A DNA stretch of 17,479 nucleotides from Bacteroidales bacterium UBA3764 (GTDB taxonomy: Bacteria > Bacteroidota > Bacteroidia > Bacteroidales > UBA932), in assembly GCA_002371115.1 (NCBI GenBank), contig DFFY01000032.1:238-17716 (forward strand). Direction: 5' to 3'. Of this stretch, positions 7,307 to 14,831 are shown in pieces. Under the pieces are notes generated by a model. The model did not search any database and was not told the DNA's origin. It was given only the letters and a program-made list of their open reading frames with translations. The translations under genes and the position numbers were made by a program. Numbering within the stretch: position 1 is the stretch's first letter; every line of letters begins with the position of its first letter.

Positions 7307-8757
7307 CAGTATTTTCTGTTAAAAATACTGGAAATCACAGCAAAGACCGGATAGATTTCCACACGGCCAAGGAACATGTCCACCGTATAGACGAACTTGA
7401 TGCCCGCGGGTTCCATATTGAAATTGCCCAGGGACCCGATATCCCGGATGGACGGCCCCACGTTGCCCAGGGAAGCCACCGAACCGGACAGTGCATGCCC
7501 GTTGGGGTCTCCCATGAGCATAATGATGATGGCCGATGCCCCCAGCAGCAGGAAATACATGGAAATATAAAGCACCTGCGGATAAATCTCCTCGTCGTGC
7601 AGAATCCTCCGGCCCATCCGCACCTCAAAGACAGAGGAAGGATACAAGGTTTTCATGATTTGCATGTGGATGGCCTTGAACAGCACAATCACGCGGTCCA
7701 CCTTGAGGCCGCCGGTAGTGGAACCCGCACAGCCGCACACCAGGCTCACCAGGATGAGCAGGAAGCAAGGCAGCATCGGCCATCCGGCATTGTCTGCGAT
7801 GGCAAAACCGGTGGTAGAAGCGTAACTCACCACATGGAAGGTACCATCCAGGAACGCCGTGCCCCAGCCGTCCACGATGCCCTGCAGCTTCAGGGAGAAC
7901 GAAGTAATGAGGGCAATCACCACCAGCGACAGGCAGTAAAAGCGCAGCACGGCATTGTTCAGCGGCCGCATGGTACGGTTCACCAGCGCCATGAAAATGA
8001 GGCCGAAGTGTATGGAGGCCAGGAACATGAACACGATGGTGAGCACGGAAATGAGCGGCGAGCCAAATGCGCCGATGCTCAGGTTCCGGGACGAAAAACC
8101 ACCCGTGGCACAAACGCTGAACGCATGACAGAGCGCATCGAACAGCGGCATGCCGCACAGCCAGTAGCACAGGAAGGCGGCCGCACAGATGCCCAGGTAC
8201 ACCCAGGCGAAGATGTAAACGGTTTTGTTGGCCCTGCTGCGATAATCGTCCCGGGAAAGCGACGACAGCTCCATGTTGGTGAGCCGGAGCCGGACAGGCG
8301 ACGAGTTGGGGATAATGAGCAGCAGGAACACGACGACGCCCAAACCGCCGATGAAATGCGTGGCGGCACGCCAGAACAGCAGGCTCCGCGGCAGGGACTC
8401 CACATCTTCCAGAATGGTGGCACCGGTTGTCGTAAAACCGGAAACGCTTTCAAACCAGGCGTTTATCACCGAGAACGGACCACCCCAGAGGGCATAAGGC
8501 AGCGCGCCGAACACAAACGACAGCAACCAGGACAGGAAGATAATCATGTAACCGTCCTTCAGGGAAATCTGGGCAGTTTTCCGCACAAAGATGAAGGGGA
8601 AAATGCCCACGATGAAGGTGATGACAAAACTGATCAGGAGCGGCGACAGGGCGGAATCGCCGCCGTCGGCCAGGGAAACAAAGACCGAGAGCAGCATGAA
8701 CAGCGCACTCACCAGGAGCGCCACGCCCACATTCCGCGATATGACTTTCAGGTTCAT
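7306..8757 (-). CDS. trkH: TrkH/KtrB-family potassium uptake membrane subunit
   Basis: This is the K+-translocating subunit of a Trk/Ktr system in the inner membrane. The 483-residue protein has many hydrophobic segments and the four pore-loop repeats of the family. Each keeps its selectivity-filter glycine: GFTTTGATI (G112), CATGGFSS (G219 or G220), ASTTGFAIA (G317) and LGNVGPS (G434). HFIGGLGVVVFLL near 134-146 and GSTTGGLKVDR near 345-354 are also typical. TrkH normally needs a cytoplasmic, nucleotide-binding TrkA or KtrA, and none is encoded in this window. Instead its start overlaps (ATGA) the stop of a two-TM sensor-like protein, and its stop overlaps the helicase start. The TrkH assignment is firm; which gating partner it uses is unknown. 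Confidence 0.93.
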   Translation of the reverse strand: MNLKVISRNVGVALLVSALFMLLSVFVSLADGGDSALSPLLISFVITFIVGIFPFIFVRKTAQISLKDGYMIIFLSWLLSFVFGALPYALWGGPFSVINAWFESVSGFTTTGATILEDVESLPRSLLFWRAATHFIGGLGVVVFLLLIIPNSSPVRLRLTNMELSSLSRDDYRSRANKTVYIFAWVYLGICAAAFLCYWLCGMPLFDALCHAFSVCATGGFSSRNLSIGAFGSPLISVLTIVFMFLASIHFGLIFMALVNRTMRPLNNAVLRFYCLSLVVIALITSFSLKLQGIVDGWGTAFLDGTFHVVSYASTTGFAIADNAGWPMLPCFLLILVSLVCGCAGSTTGGLKVDRVIVLFKAIHMQIMKTLYPSSVFEVRMGRRILHDEEIYPQVLYISMYFLLLGASAIIIMLMGDPNGHALSGSVASLGNVGPSIRDIGSLGNFNMEPAGIKFVYTVDMFLGRVEIYPVFAVISSIFNRKY

Positions 8758-9587
8758 TCCTCAGCTTTCTTTTCCTTGAGTTCCGCCATGCGGCGGCGCA
8801 CCGTCCGGTTTTCTTCCGTAAGGTCCGTCACGGCCGCATTCAGCTGGGTAAGCTGGTCGTTGCCGTCGAAGGTGAAGGTATATCGCCGCCGGAACGACAG
8901 ATAGTCTGTCAGCGAACGGAGCATCCCGTAAATGGGACTCACATAGTAAACCAGGATATAAAACAGCAGCAGGAACACCAGCAGGATGCCAACGGCCACA
9001 GCCACGGCGCTGGGAATGATGCTGCGGAAGAAGCCCCGGTCAAAGTCCTTGGAATTCTGTTCCAGTTCCACATACATAGTGGAACTCAGGCGGTCCAGAT
9101 AGCCGCGCATACGGCCGAACAGCGGCTGCAGCCGTTCAAAATACCAGTCCCGCGTGTCAATGAAATTGGACTCCAGCACGTCTTCCAGCTCCAGCGAAGC
9201 CAGCATGTAGGCGGAATAGGCATATACCACGGAATCTGCCAGCGGCACCGTTTTACCGGCGCCGAAAGAGGCCTGCAGGGAGTCGCAATAGTCCAGGAAA
9301 GCGCTGCGGTCAAAGTCCGGGAGGGCCGACAGGTTGTCGTCGCCAATAACGGCCAGCAGCTGAAGGTTGTACGTATCTACGGCATCTACCAGCTTTTGCG
9401 TAAGATGGATGTTGCGGATGTCGTCCGCAATCATGTCCGACACATAATTGGACATGCGCCGGTATTCCAGCACGGAGATGATACTGGACATGAGCAGGAC
9501 CACCGCAATGGCACTCAGGGCGAGCGTCAACTTCATTTTCAGGGACAGGCGGAACTCCTGCAACCAGTTTTTCACTTTCACAAACAT
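8754..9587 (-). CDS. two-TM four-helix-bundle (MCP-sensor-like) membrane protein
   Basis: I do not recognise a precise family. The 277-residue protein has a short basic N-terminus, TM1 at about 20-40, an extracytoplasmic mostly alpha-helical region at 41-185, and TM2 at about 189-214. A short cytoplasmic tail (215-277) starts with a HAMP-like proline (YYVSPIYGMLRSL) and ends in a charged coiled coil. This is the layout of a four-helix-bundle sensor (4HB_MCP type) without a kinase, methyl-accepting or output domain. I chose ATG at 9587; a TTG at 9608 would overlap the candidate -7 box. It is first in an operon with trkH, joined by ATGA, so sensing osmotic or ionic conditions or modulating TrkH is a reasonable inference, but nothing in the sequence proves it. 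Confidence 0.8.
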   Translation of the reverse strand: MFVKVKNWLQEFRLSLKMKLTLALSAIAVVLLMSSIISVLEYRRMSNYVSDMIADDIRNIHLTQKLVDAVDTYNLQLLAVIGDDNLSALPDFDRSAFLDYCDSLQASFGAGKTVPLADSVVYAYSAYMLASLELEDVLESNFIDTRDWYFERLQPLFGRMRGYLDRLSSTMYVELEQNSKDFDRGFFRSIIPSAVAVAVGILLVFLLLFYILVYYVSPIYGMLRSLTDYLSFRRRYTFTFDGNDQLTQLNAAVTDLTEENRTVRRRMAELKEKKAEE

Positions 9588-9590
9588 AGC

Positions 9591-9627
9591 GAATGCAAAG
9601 ATAGACAAATTTTTGCATTCGTCTATC
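9591..9627. repeat. interleaved inverted repeats in the divergent promoter region
   Basis: GAATGCAAA (9591-9599) is the reverse complement of TTTGCATTC (9612-9620), and GATAGAC (9600-9606) is the reverse complement of GTCTATC (9621-9627). The two modules are in the same order on both sides, so this is not one simple hairpin but two interleaved dyads. The left half covers the minus-strand -7 box. It looks like a regulator binding site. Confidence 0.6.
9596..9603 (-). promoter_or_regulatory. candidate -7 box for the sensor/trkH/helicase operon
   Basis: On the minus strand TATCTTTG is a full match to the Bacteroidota -7 consensus TAnnTTTG, about 9 nt before the ATG at 9587. No TTTG sits 19-21 nt upstream, so the -33 element is missing or diverged. 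The box lies inside the left part of a paired inverted repeat, consistent with operator control. Confidence 0.4.
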
Positions 9628-9656
9628 GCGCTGTAAAATAAAGATATTTTTGAACA

Positions 9657-9688
9657 TTTGCAAACACAGTAAAATTTTTATAAATTTG
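9657..9688 (+). promoter_or_regulatory. Bacteroidota promoter of the ROK regulator gene
   Basis: TTTG (9657-9660), 20 nt, then TAAATTTG (9681-9688) is an exact match to the primary sigma factor pattern TTTG-N19-21-TAnnTTTG. The start codon is at 9710, giving a leader of roughly 15 nt. Both elements are embedded in copies of the perfect palindrome TTTGCAAA (9657-9664 and 9685-9692), 28 bp apart. A protein bound there would block the polymerase, suggesting autoregulation by the ROK repressor. Confidence 0.7.
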
Positions 9689-9709
9689 CAAAGCTAAAAT
9701 GAAAAACTT

Positions 9710-10912
9710 ATGAGAGAGACTTTCCTTGATAAAAAAGACAACAAGAACTCCCTCTTGAAGAAGAACATCCTGTTCCTCTGCATCGAGCGCGGGGAACATA
9801 GCATCGCCTCCATCAGCGAAGCCATCGGTGCATCGGTACCCACCGCCACCAAACTCATCGGCGAGCTGATGGACGAGGGATTCATGATTGACCTGGGAAA
9901 ATCGGGCACCTCCGGCGGACGCCGGCCCTCCATCTACGGACTCAATCCCAATGCCGGATATTTTGTGGGCGTCCATGTCCGCAACAGACATGTGAGCATT
10001 GCCGTAACCGACTTCAAAGGCGGCCTCGTATCCTTTCAGGACGATATCCTGTACCGGGTGGAGGCCAAGGAGGAGTCTATCCAAGGGGTTGCAGAAGGCA
10101 TCCGCGAACACGTGGACAAACAGGGCCTGGACTGGAACCGCATCATGGGCGTGGGCGTGGCCCTGCCCGGCCGCGTGAACCCGGTTACCGGTTATAGCAA
10201 CAACTACTCCTTCGACCCTTCCCGCCCCATTGCCCGCATGCTGGAAGACGCCCTGAACGTACACGTGGTGCTGGAAAATGACTCCCGCGCCATGACCTAC
10301 GGCGAATACCTGGGCGGTGGTCTCAAGGAGAAAAACATGCTCTACGTAAACGTGAGCTGGGGTTTGGGCATGGGCATGATCTTGAACGGCCGCCTGTACT
10401 ACGGCACCTCCGGCTATAGCGGAGAGTTCGGCCACTTCCCGCTCCTGGACAACGGTCAAATGTGCCGATGCGGCAAAATCGGCTGCCTGGAAACCGGTGC
10501 CTCCGGCAGCGCCCTGGTGCGCATGATCAGCGAAAAGCTCACCGCCGGGCGCGCATCGTCCCTGGCCCGCCAGTTCAAGGCCGACGGCAAGGTGAACATC
10601 ACGGAAGTATTCTCCGCCATCCAGCGCGAGGACATCCTCGCCATCGAGACGGTGGAAAAAGTGGGCACCAATCTGGGCAAGGGCCTGGCCGGCCTGATTA
10701 ACATCTTTAATCCGGAGCTGGTGGTGATTGGCGGCAAGGTAGCCGTCGCCGCCGGCGATTACCTCATGCTGCCCATCCGCACCGCCATCAAACGCCATGT
10801 CCTGAACATCGCCAACCAGGACACCACCATCAAACTGACACAGCTGAAGCAGAAGGCCGCCCCCACCGGCGCCGCGCTTCTGGTCCGCAGCCGCATGCTT
10901 GGAATCCTGTAA
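9710..10912 (+). CDS. ROK-family transcriptional regulator (NagC/Mlc-like)
   Basis: ROK regulators are DNA-binding relatives of sugar kinases that usually repress sugar or amino-sugar genes and release DNA on binding a sugar or sugar phosphate. The product is 400 residues. Residues 12-75 form a winged helix-turn-helix (ASISEAIGASVPTATKLIGELMD split across helices 2 and 3). The ROK domain runs from 80 to the end with GVGVALPGRV (147-156), catalytic-type END (D191), the EFGHFP His (H242) and the zinc motif CRCGKIGCLE (C252, C254, C259). The N-terminal phosphate-binding DxGxT of active kinases is replaced by GVHVRNRHVSIAV, so it is probably a regulator rather than a kinase. The aminotransferase gene begins 3 nt after the stop, so the two are co-transcribed. 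The ligand is unknown. Confidence 0.92.
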   Translation: MRETFLDKKDNKNSLLKKNILFLCIERGEHSIASISEAIGASVPTATKLIGELMDEGFMIDLGKSGTSGGRRPSIYGLNPNAGYFVGVHVRNRHVSIAVTDFKGGLVSFQDDILYRVEAKEESIQGVAEGIREHVDKQGLDWNRIMGVGVALPGRVNPVTGYSNNYSFDPSRPIARMLEDALNVHVVLENDSRAMTYGEYLGGGLKEKNMLYVNVSWGLGMGMILNGRLYYGTSGYSGEFGHFPLLDNGQMCRCGKIGCLETGASGSALVRMISEKLTAGRASSLARQFKADGKVNITEVFSAIQREDILAIETVEKVGTNLGKGLAGLINIFNPELVVIGGKVAVAAGDYLMLPIRTAIKRHVLNIANQDTTIKLTQLKQKAAPTGAALLVRSRMLGIL

Positions 10913-10915
10913 ATT

Positions 10916-12118
10916 ATGCCACAAATCTCCCGCCGCGGCCTGGAAATGCCGTCGTCCCCTATCCGGAAACTCGCTCCCCTGGCCAACGAGGCCAAGCGCC
11001 AGGGCGTTAAAGTCTATCACCTGAACATCGGCCAGCCGGACCTGCCCACGCCGCAGAAAGGGCTGGACGTCCTCAAGTCCATAAACCGTAAAACCCTGGA
11101 ATACAGCCCCTCCGAGGGTCTTTCCATGCTGCGGGAAAAGCTGGTGAAGTACTATGCCAAATTCGGCATTGACGATATCACCGCCGACAACATCATTGTC
11201 ACCAGCGGCGGTTCGGAAGCCATTCTGTTCGCCTTCCTGGCATGCATGAATCCCGGCGACGAAATGATTATGGTGGAGCCCGGCTACGCCAACTACATTT
11301 CCTTCGCCGTAACGGCGGGCATCAAGGTGGTCACCGTCACGTCCTATATTGACGACGGCTTCAAACTTCCGCCCATGGAAGACTTCGAGCGTGCCATTTC
11401 TCCGCGCACCAAGGCCATCCTGCTGTGCAATCCCAACAACCCCACCGGCTATGTCTATAGCCCGGAAGAGCTGCGCAGGCTCAAGGAACTGGTGGTAAAA
11501 CATGACCTCTATCTCATTGCCGATGAAGTATATCGGGAATTTGTCTATACGGACGAGCCCTACGTGAGCGCCATGTCGCTGGGCATCCCGGAGCACGTCA
11601 TCCTGGTAGATTCCGTGAGCAAGCGCTACTCGGAATGCGGTATCCGCGTGGGCATGCTGGTCACCCACAACCGCCTGGTCTATGACACCGTCATGAAATA
11701 CTGCCAGGCCCGCCTGAGCCCGCCACTGCTGGGCCAGCTGGTAGCCGACGCCTCCATCGAAGGCACGGAAGACTACGCACAGAAGTGCTATGACGAATAC
11801 AAGGAGCGCCGGGATTTCTTTATCAAGGGACTCAACAGCATTCCCGGGGTGTATTCCCCCATGCCCCACGGCGCGTTCTACACCGTGGCCAGCCTGCCCG
11901 TGGCAGACGCCGAGGACTTCTGCCGCTGGTGCCTCACGGATTTCCGCATGGACGGGGAAACCGTCATGATGGCGCCCGCCGCCGGATTCTACCGCAATCC
12001 GGACCTGGGCCGCAACCAGGTGCGCCTGGCCTATGTGCTAAAAAAAGAAGACCTCCAGCGGGCTCTGATGCTACTCAGAGGCGCGCTGAAGGCCTACAAT
12101 AGACGCCAGGTATTTTAG
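10916..12118 (+). CDS. class I/II PLP-dependent aminotransferase
   Basis: This cytoplasmic fold-type I aminotransferase of the AspC/AAT-like group transfers an amino group between an amino acid and a 2-oxo acid. The 400-residue protein has the full cofactor set: TSGGSEA (96-102) for the PLP phosphate, CNPNNPTG (171-178), IADEVY (D203, contacting the pyridine nitrogen), SVSKRYSECGIRVG with Schiff-base K236 and phosphate-binding R244, and R370 in RNQVRLAYV for the substrate carboxylate. Family membership is certain but substrate choice (aspartate, aromatic, alanine or other) cannot be read by eye. It follows the ROK regulator by 3 nt, so the same ligand may control it. Its TAG stop shares three bases with the TAA stop of the convergent DUF4954 gene, leaving no room for a terminator between them. 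Confidence 0.93.
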   Translation: MPQISRRGLEMPSSPIRKLAPLANEAKRQGVKVYHLNIGQPDLPTPQKGLDVLKSINRKTLEYSPSEGLSMLREKLVKYYAKFGIDDITADNIIVTSGGSEAILFAFLACMNPGDEMIMVEPGYANYISFAVTAGIKVVTVTSYIDDGFKLPPMEDFERAISPRTKAILLCNPNNPTGYVYSPEELRRLKELVVKHDLYLIADEVYREFVYTDEPYVSAMSLGIPEHVILVDSVSKRYSECGIRVGMLVTHNRLVYDTVMKYCQARLSPPLLGQLVADASIEGTEDYAQKCYDEYKERRDFFIKGLNSIPGVYSPMPHGAFYTVASLPVADAEDFCRWCLTDFRMDGETVMMAPAAGFYRNPDLGRNQVRLAYVLKKEDLQRALMLLRGALKAYNRRQVF

Positions 12119-14097
12119 GCGCGGCGCAACCTGCCCAACAGTTCATCGCCCAACGCCTGTTTCACACGGATGTGCTGGAGCACCGCCGTGACAAAGGCGT
12201 TGGATTCAAAGTCACCGCGGACCTCCGAGAAGTCCTGTTCCTTTTCTTCACGCGTACCGTCGGCACCGAAACTGGTCATGGACGCCAGGTTGAACTCTTT
12301 CCTGGCATCCTCGTACAATTCCTTGTCCAGGCCGATGACGGCGTCTTCCCAGCGGCGGACAATATCGGCCACCTGCTCCGCCGTAACGCTCTCCAACGGA
12401 TAACCAAAGAAATCGGCAAACTTGTCATAGGCCCAGGTCCATTCGTACTCGTAATAGTGCGCATGCATGTCGTGGAAAGCCTCCGACAGTTCTTTCAGGG
12501 AAAGCTGGCCGGCTTCAAACTTGTCCAGTTCCTCGTTCACCTTGTCCTTGGGAGCGATGAGGCCGCTCAAATCCACCCAATAGCCCTTTCCGGGCTGCAC
12601 CGTGGGCTTGAGGGCTTCGCGGATTTGCTCGTCCGACGCACCGGCAGGCAGTTTTTCCAACTTTTTGATGATGGAGTTGCCCAGGAACTTGGTAATGGCC
12701 GTCTGATAATACCGAATGCCGTTCCGCAGCGATGAATTACGGATTTTGGTGCTGTGATAGGAATAAATATCCGAGAGTTCACCGGAGGAATACTGCAAAT
12801 TTTTTAGCAGCTGGATGCCTTTGAACATCTTCTGGATGGTGAAAGGACTCAGGAGGTTGTAATTGATGCAGTCCATCCGGTCCGGATCCTTGCGTGCGTC
12901 ACGCTTGGGCCACTTCTGGGCATCGCGCACGGTACCCACGCTGCGCAGGTTTACGCCGGGAACCAGGAAGGTATTGTTCTGCTGCTCAATCAGATAGGAG
13001 AACGGCAGATGGGTGGTATCCGAGTGCGTCACGTGACGGCCCATCACCAGCGAGAAAGCGCCGATACGGGAAGGCCAGAGGATATAAGAATCCGAAGCCG
13101 TTTTGGCCCCGCGCTCCAGGATGCCCTGGTGGATGGGCCCCAGCTTGTACATGTGGTTGCTCTGGTTGGAACCGGAGCCTGCATTCATGAACGAGAACAT
13201 ACCCGCGATGAGCAAGGTGCTCTTGTGGTGGGTCACCGTGAAAGGACCGGCGAAGATGGCGCAGGCTTCCCCGTTTTCCTCCTGACAGTTGCTGAAGAAA
13301 AGGGAATCGGAGGCACTGTAGGCATGGCCCATGGTGCAGCTCTGCCCCACGAAACAACGCGTCAGGGTGGTGTTGTCTTCCACCTTGGAGCCGCTGCAGA
13401 TGATGAAATCATCGGCAATAACCCCGTAGCCGATGGTAACCGGCGCTACCATATTGCTGTTGACGCTGCCGTTGTGCAGGCGGCTGGCTCCGCTGATACG
13501 CGCGCCGTCGCCTATACGCACACCATTGATAATGCAGGTGTTGCGGATGGTCACATGGTTGCCGACGGAGCCCCGCTCGGAGCTGTGTTCGCGGGCGTAC
13601 GCGACAATCTCGTCGTTCAGGCGCGAAATGACGCCGGGACGGTGCCGGTACATGGCCAGCACATAGGCAATCTGGGCGCTCATGCGGTCGAAGATTTTCA
13701 CTTCGCGGCCACCGGTCTCGTTGAGTACGGAAACCTCTACGCCGTTGCCGAAGGAACAGACCCCCTCCGTAAAAATCAGATCCACATTTTCAATGTACGT
13801 ATCATGGCCGATGTCGTAATTGGCAATGTAGTCGGTTACATTCTCCACCAGCGAATTGTCGCCGACGGTGACATTGTGCAGCGTCGCGTTGCGGATACCG
13901 GCATGCTTGTGCAAGCCACCGGGAAGGGTAAACTGGGCGTCAAACCTGCCAAAACGCACCGTTCCGGAGAAACGCACATTGCGGATGTACTTCAGGGATT
14001 CCGGGGCCGATGTTTCTACCGTACTCCAATCCTCTGCACGGCAGCCCAAACTGACCAGCAGGTCAATTTGTTCTTGGGTCAAAGGTCTGTAATCCAT
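12115..14097 (-). CDS. DUF4954-family left-handed beta-helix protein
   Basis: This is a 660-residue protein of the Bacteroidetes DUF4954 type, with no established function. Residues of about 60-110 and 175-300 show imperfect hexapeptide-like turns (NATLHNVTVGDNSLVENV, IGHDTYIENVDLI, NTCIINGVRIGDGARISGA, VTIGYGVIADDFIICSGSKV), the pattern of left-handed parallel beta-helices in acyl- and nucleotidyl-transferases. The C-terminal 250 residues are alpha-helical and charged, with no motif I recognise. There is no signal peptide, so it is probably cytoplasmic. It follows the ketoreductase gene by 14 nt and is likely the last gene of that operon. A sugar- or acyl-transferase-like role is possible from the fold, but no catalytic residues can be assigned. 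Confidence 0.85.
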   Translation of the reverse strand: MDYRPLTQEQIDLLVSLGCRAEDWSTVETSAPESLKYIRNVRFSGTVRFGRFDAQFTLPGGLHKHAGIRNATLHNVTVGDNSLVENVTDYIANYDIGHDTYIENVDLIFTEGVCSFGNGVEVSVLNETGGREVKIFDRMSAQIAYVLAMYRHRPGVISRLNDEIVAYAREHSSERGSVGNHVTIRNTCIINGVRIGDGARISGASRLHNGSVNSNMVAPVTIGYGVIADDFIICSGSKVEDNTTLTRCFVGQSCTMGHAYSASDSLFFSNCQEENGEACAIFAGPFTVTHHKSTLLIAGMFSFMNAGSGSNQSNHMYKLGPIHQGILERGAKTASDSYILWPSRIGAFSLVMGRHVTHSDTTHLPFSYLIEQQNNTFLVPGVNLRSVGTVRDAQKWPKRDARKDPDRMDCINYNLLSPFTIQKMFKGIQLLKNLQYSSGELSDIYSYHSTKIRNSSLRNGIRYYQTAITKFLGNSIIKKLEKLPAGASDEQIREALKPTVQPGKGYWVDLSGLIAPKDKVNEELDKFEAGQLSLKELSEAFHDMHAHYYEYEWTWAYDKFADFFGYPLESVTAEQVADIVRRWEDAVIGLDKELYEDARKEFNLASMTSFGADGTREEKEQDFSEVRGDFESNAFVTAVLQHIRVKQALGDELLGRLRRA

Positions 14098-14111
14098 CGA
14101 TTCCTGATTTG

Positions 14112-14831
14112 TTAAGTGTATAATCCGCCGTTCACGGAGATAACTTCACCGTTCACATAGGAAGCAGCCTCGGAAGCCAGGAAGGCGACAACGGCAGCCA
14201 CCTCTTCCGGTTCTCCGAAACGGCCGGCGGGGATATCTTTTTTCAGGGTAGCTTCGTCCAGCCCTTCCACCATGTCGGTGCGGACAAAACCGGGAGCGAC
14301 GGCATTCACCGTCACCTTCTTGCGGGCCACTTCCTGCGCCAGGGCTTTGGTAGCGGCAATCATGCCGCCCTTGGTGGCCGAGTAGTTGGTCTGCCCGGGC
14401 AGCCCTTTGAGACCGCTGAGGGAAGCCATGTTGATAATGCGGCCGTATTTGTTCCGCAGCATGGGCTGCAGGAGCGCATGGGTCACATTGTACCATCCGT
14501 TCAAGTTGGTATCCAGTACTTTGCGCCAGTCTTCGCGTTCCATCCAGATAAGGAGGTTGTCGCGGCGGATACCGGCGTTATTAACCAGCACTTCCACATA
14601 GTTGTCCGGATGGGCTTCCTGCCAGGCCTTGAGACAGGATTCCACCGCCTCGGCATCGGCCACATCAAACTTCAGCAGTTCCCCGTGACCGTCGATGGAG
14701 GCCAGGGTTTCCTGGGCAGCAGCCTCATTGGAAACATAGTTGATGAGCACTTCATAGCCCATGCTGTACAATTTCTGGACGCAGGCGCGGCCAATGCCGC
14801 GGCTTCCGCCCGTGACTAATGCGTATTTCAT
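14112..14831 (-). CDS. 3-oxoacyl-ACP reductase (FabG-like ketoreductase, aryl-polyene type)
   Basis: This SDR enzyme reduces 3-oxoacyl-ACP to 3-hydroxyacyl-ACP with NADPH. The 239-residue protein has TGGSRGIG (7-14) for the cofactor, NNAG (84-87), N109, S137, and Y150-x3-K154 in NYSATKGG, so the catalytic set is complete. GEVISVNGGLYT at the C-terminus fits the family. Its wording (NNAGIRRDNLLIWM, GLPGQTNYSATKGG, APGFVRTDMVEGL) resembles ketoreductases of Bacteroidetes aryl-polyene/flexirubin clusters more than the housekeeping FabG, from my memory of that family. Its ATG overlaps the TGA of the FAD oxidoreductase (ATGA), and it shares an operon with a ketosynthase. That supports a specialised polyene or fatty acid pathway. 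Confidence 0.9.
   Translation of the reverse strand: MKYALVTGGSRGIGRACVQKLYSMGYEVLINYVSNEAAAQETLASIDGHGELLKFDVADAEAVESCLKAWQEAHPDNYVEVLVNNAGIRRDNLLIWMEREDWRKVLDTNLNGWYNVTHALLQPMLRNKYGRIINMASLSGLKGLPGQTNYSATKGGMIAATKALAQEVARKKVTVNAVAPGFVRTDMVEGLDEATLKKDIPAGRFGEPEEVAAVVAFLASEAASYVNGEVISVNGGLYT

Noticed and set aside
7291..8904. 537-codon open frame on the plus strand
   Set aside because: It is antisense to trkH. The hydrophilic His/Gln/Glu-rich product is what one expects from reading hydrophobic TM codons backwards.
9710..10912. Glucokinase or other sugar kinase
   Set aside because: An N-terminal winged helix-turn-helix is present and the DxGxT phosphate-binding motif is lost, so a regulator fits better.
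9623..11869. 748-codon open frame on the minus strand
   Set aside because: It lies opposite the ROK regulator and aminotransferase genes, which have complete motifs. The predicted protein is rich in His, Gly and Ala with no known domain, typical of an antisense shadow in GC-rich DNA.
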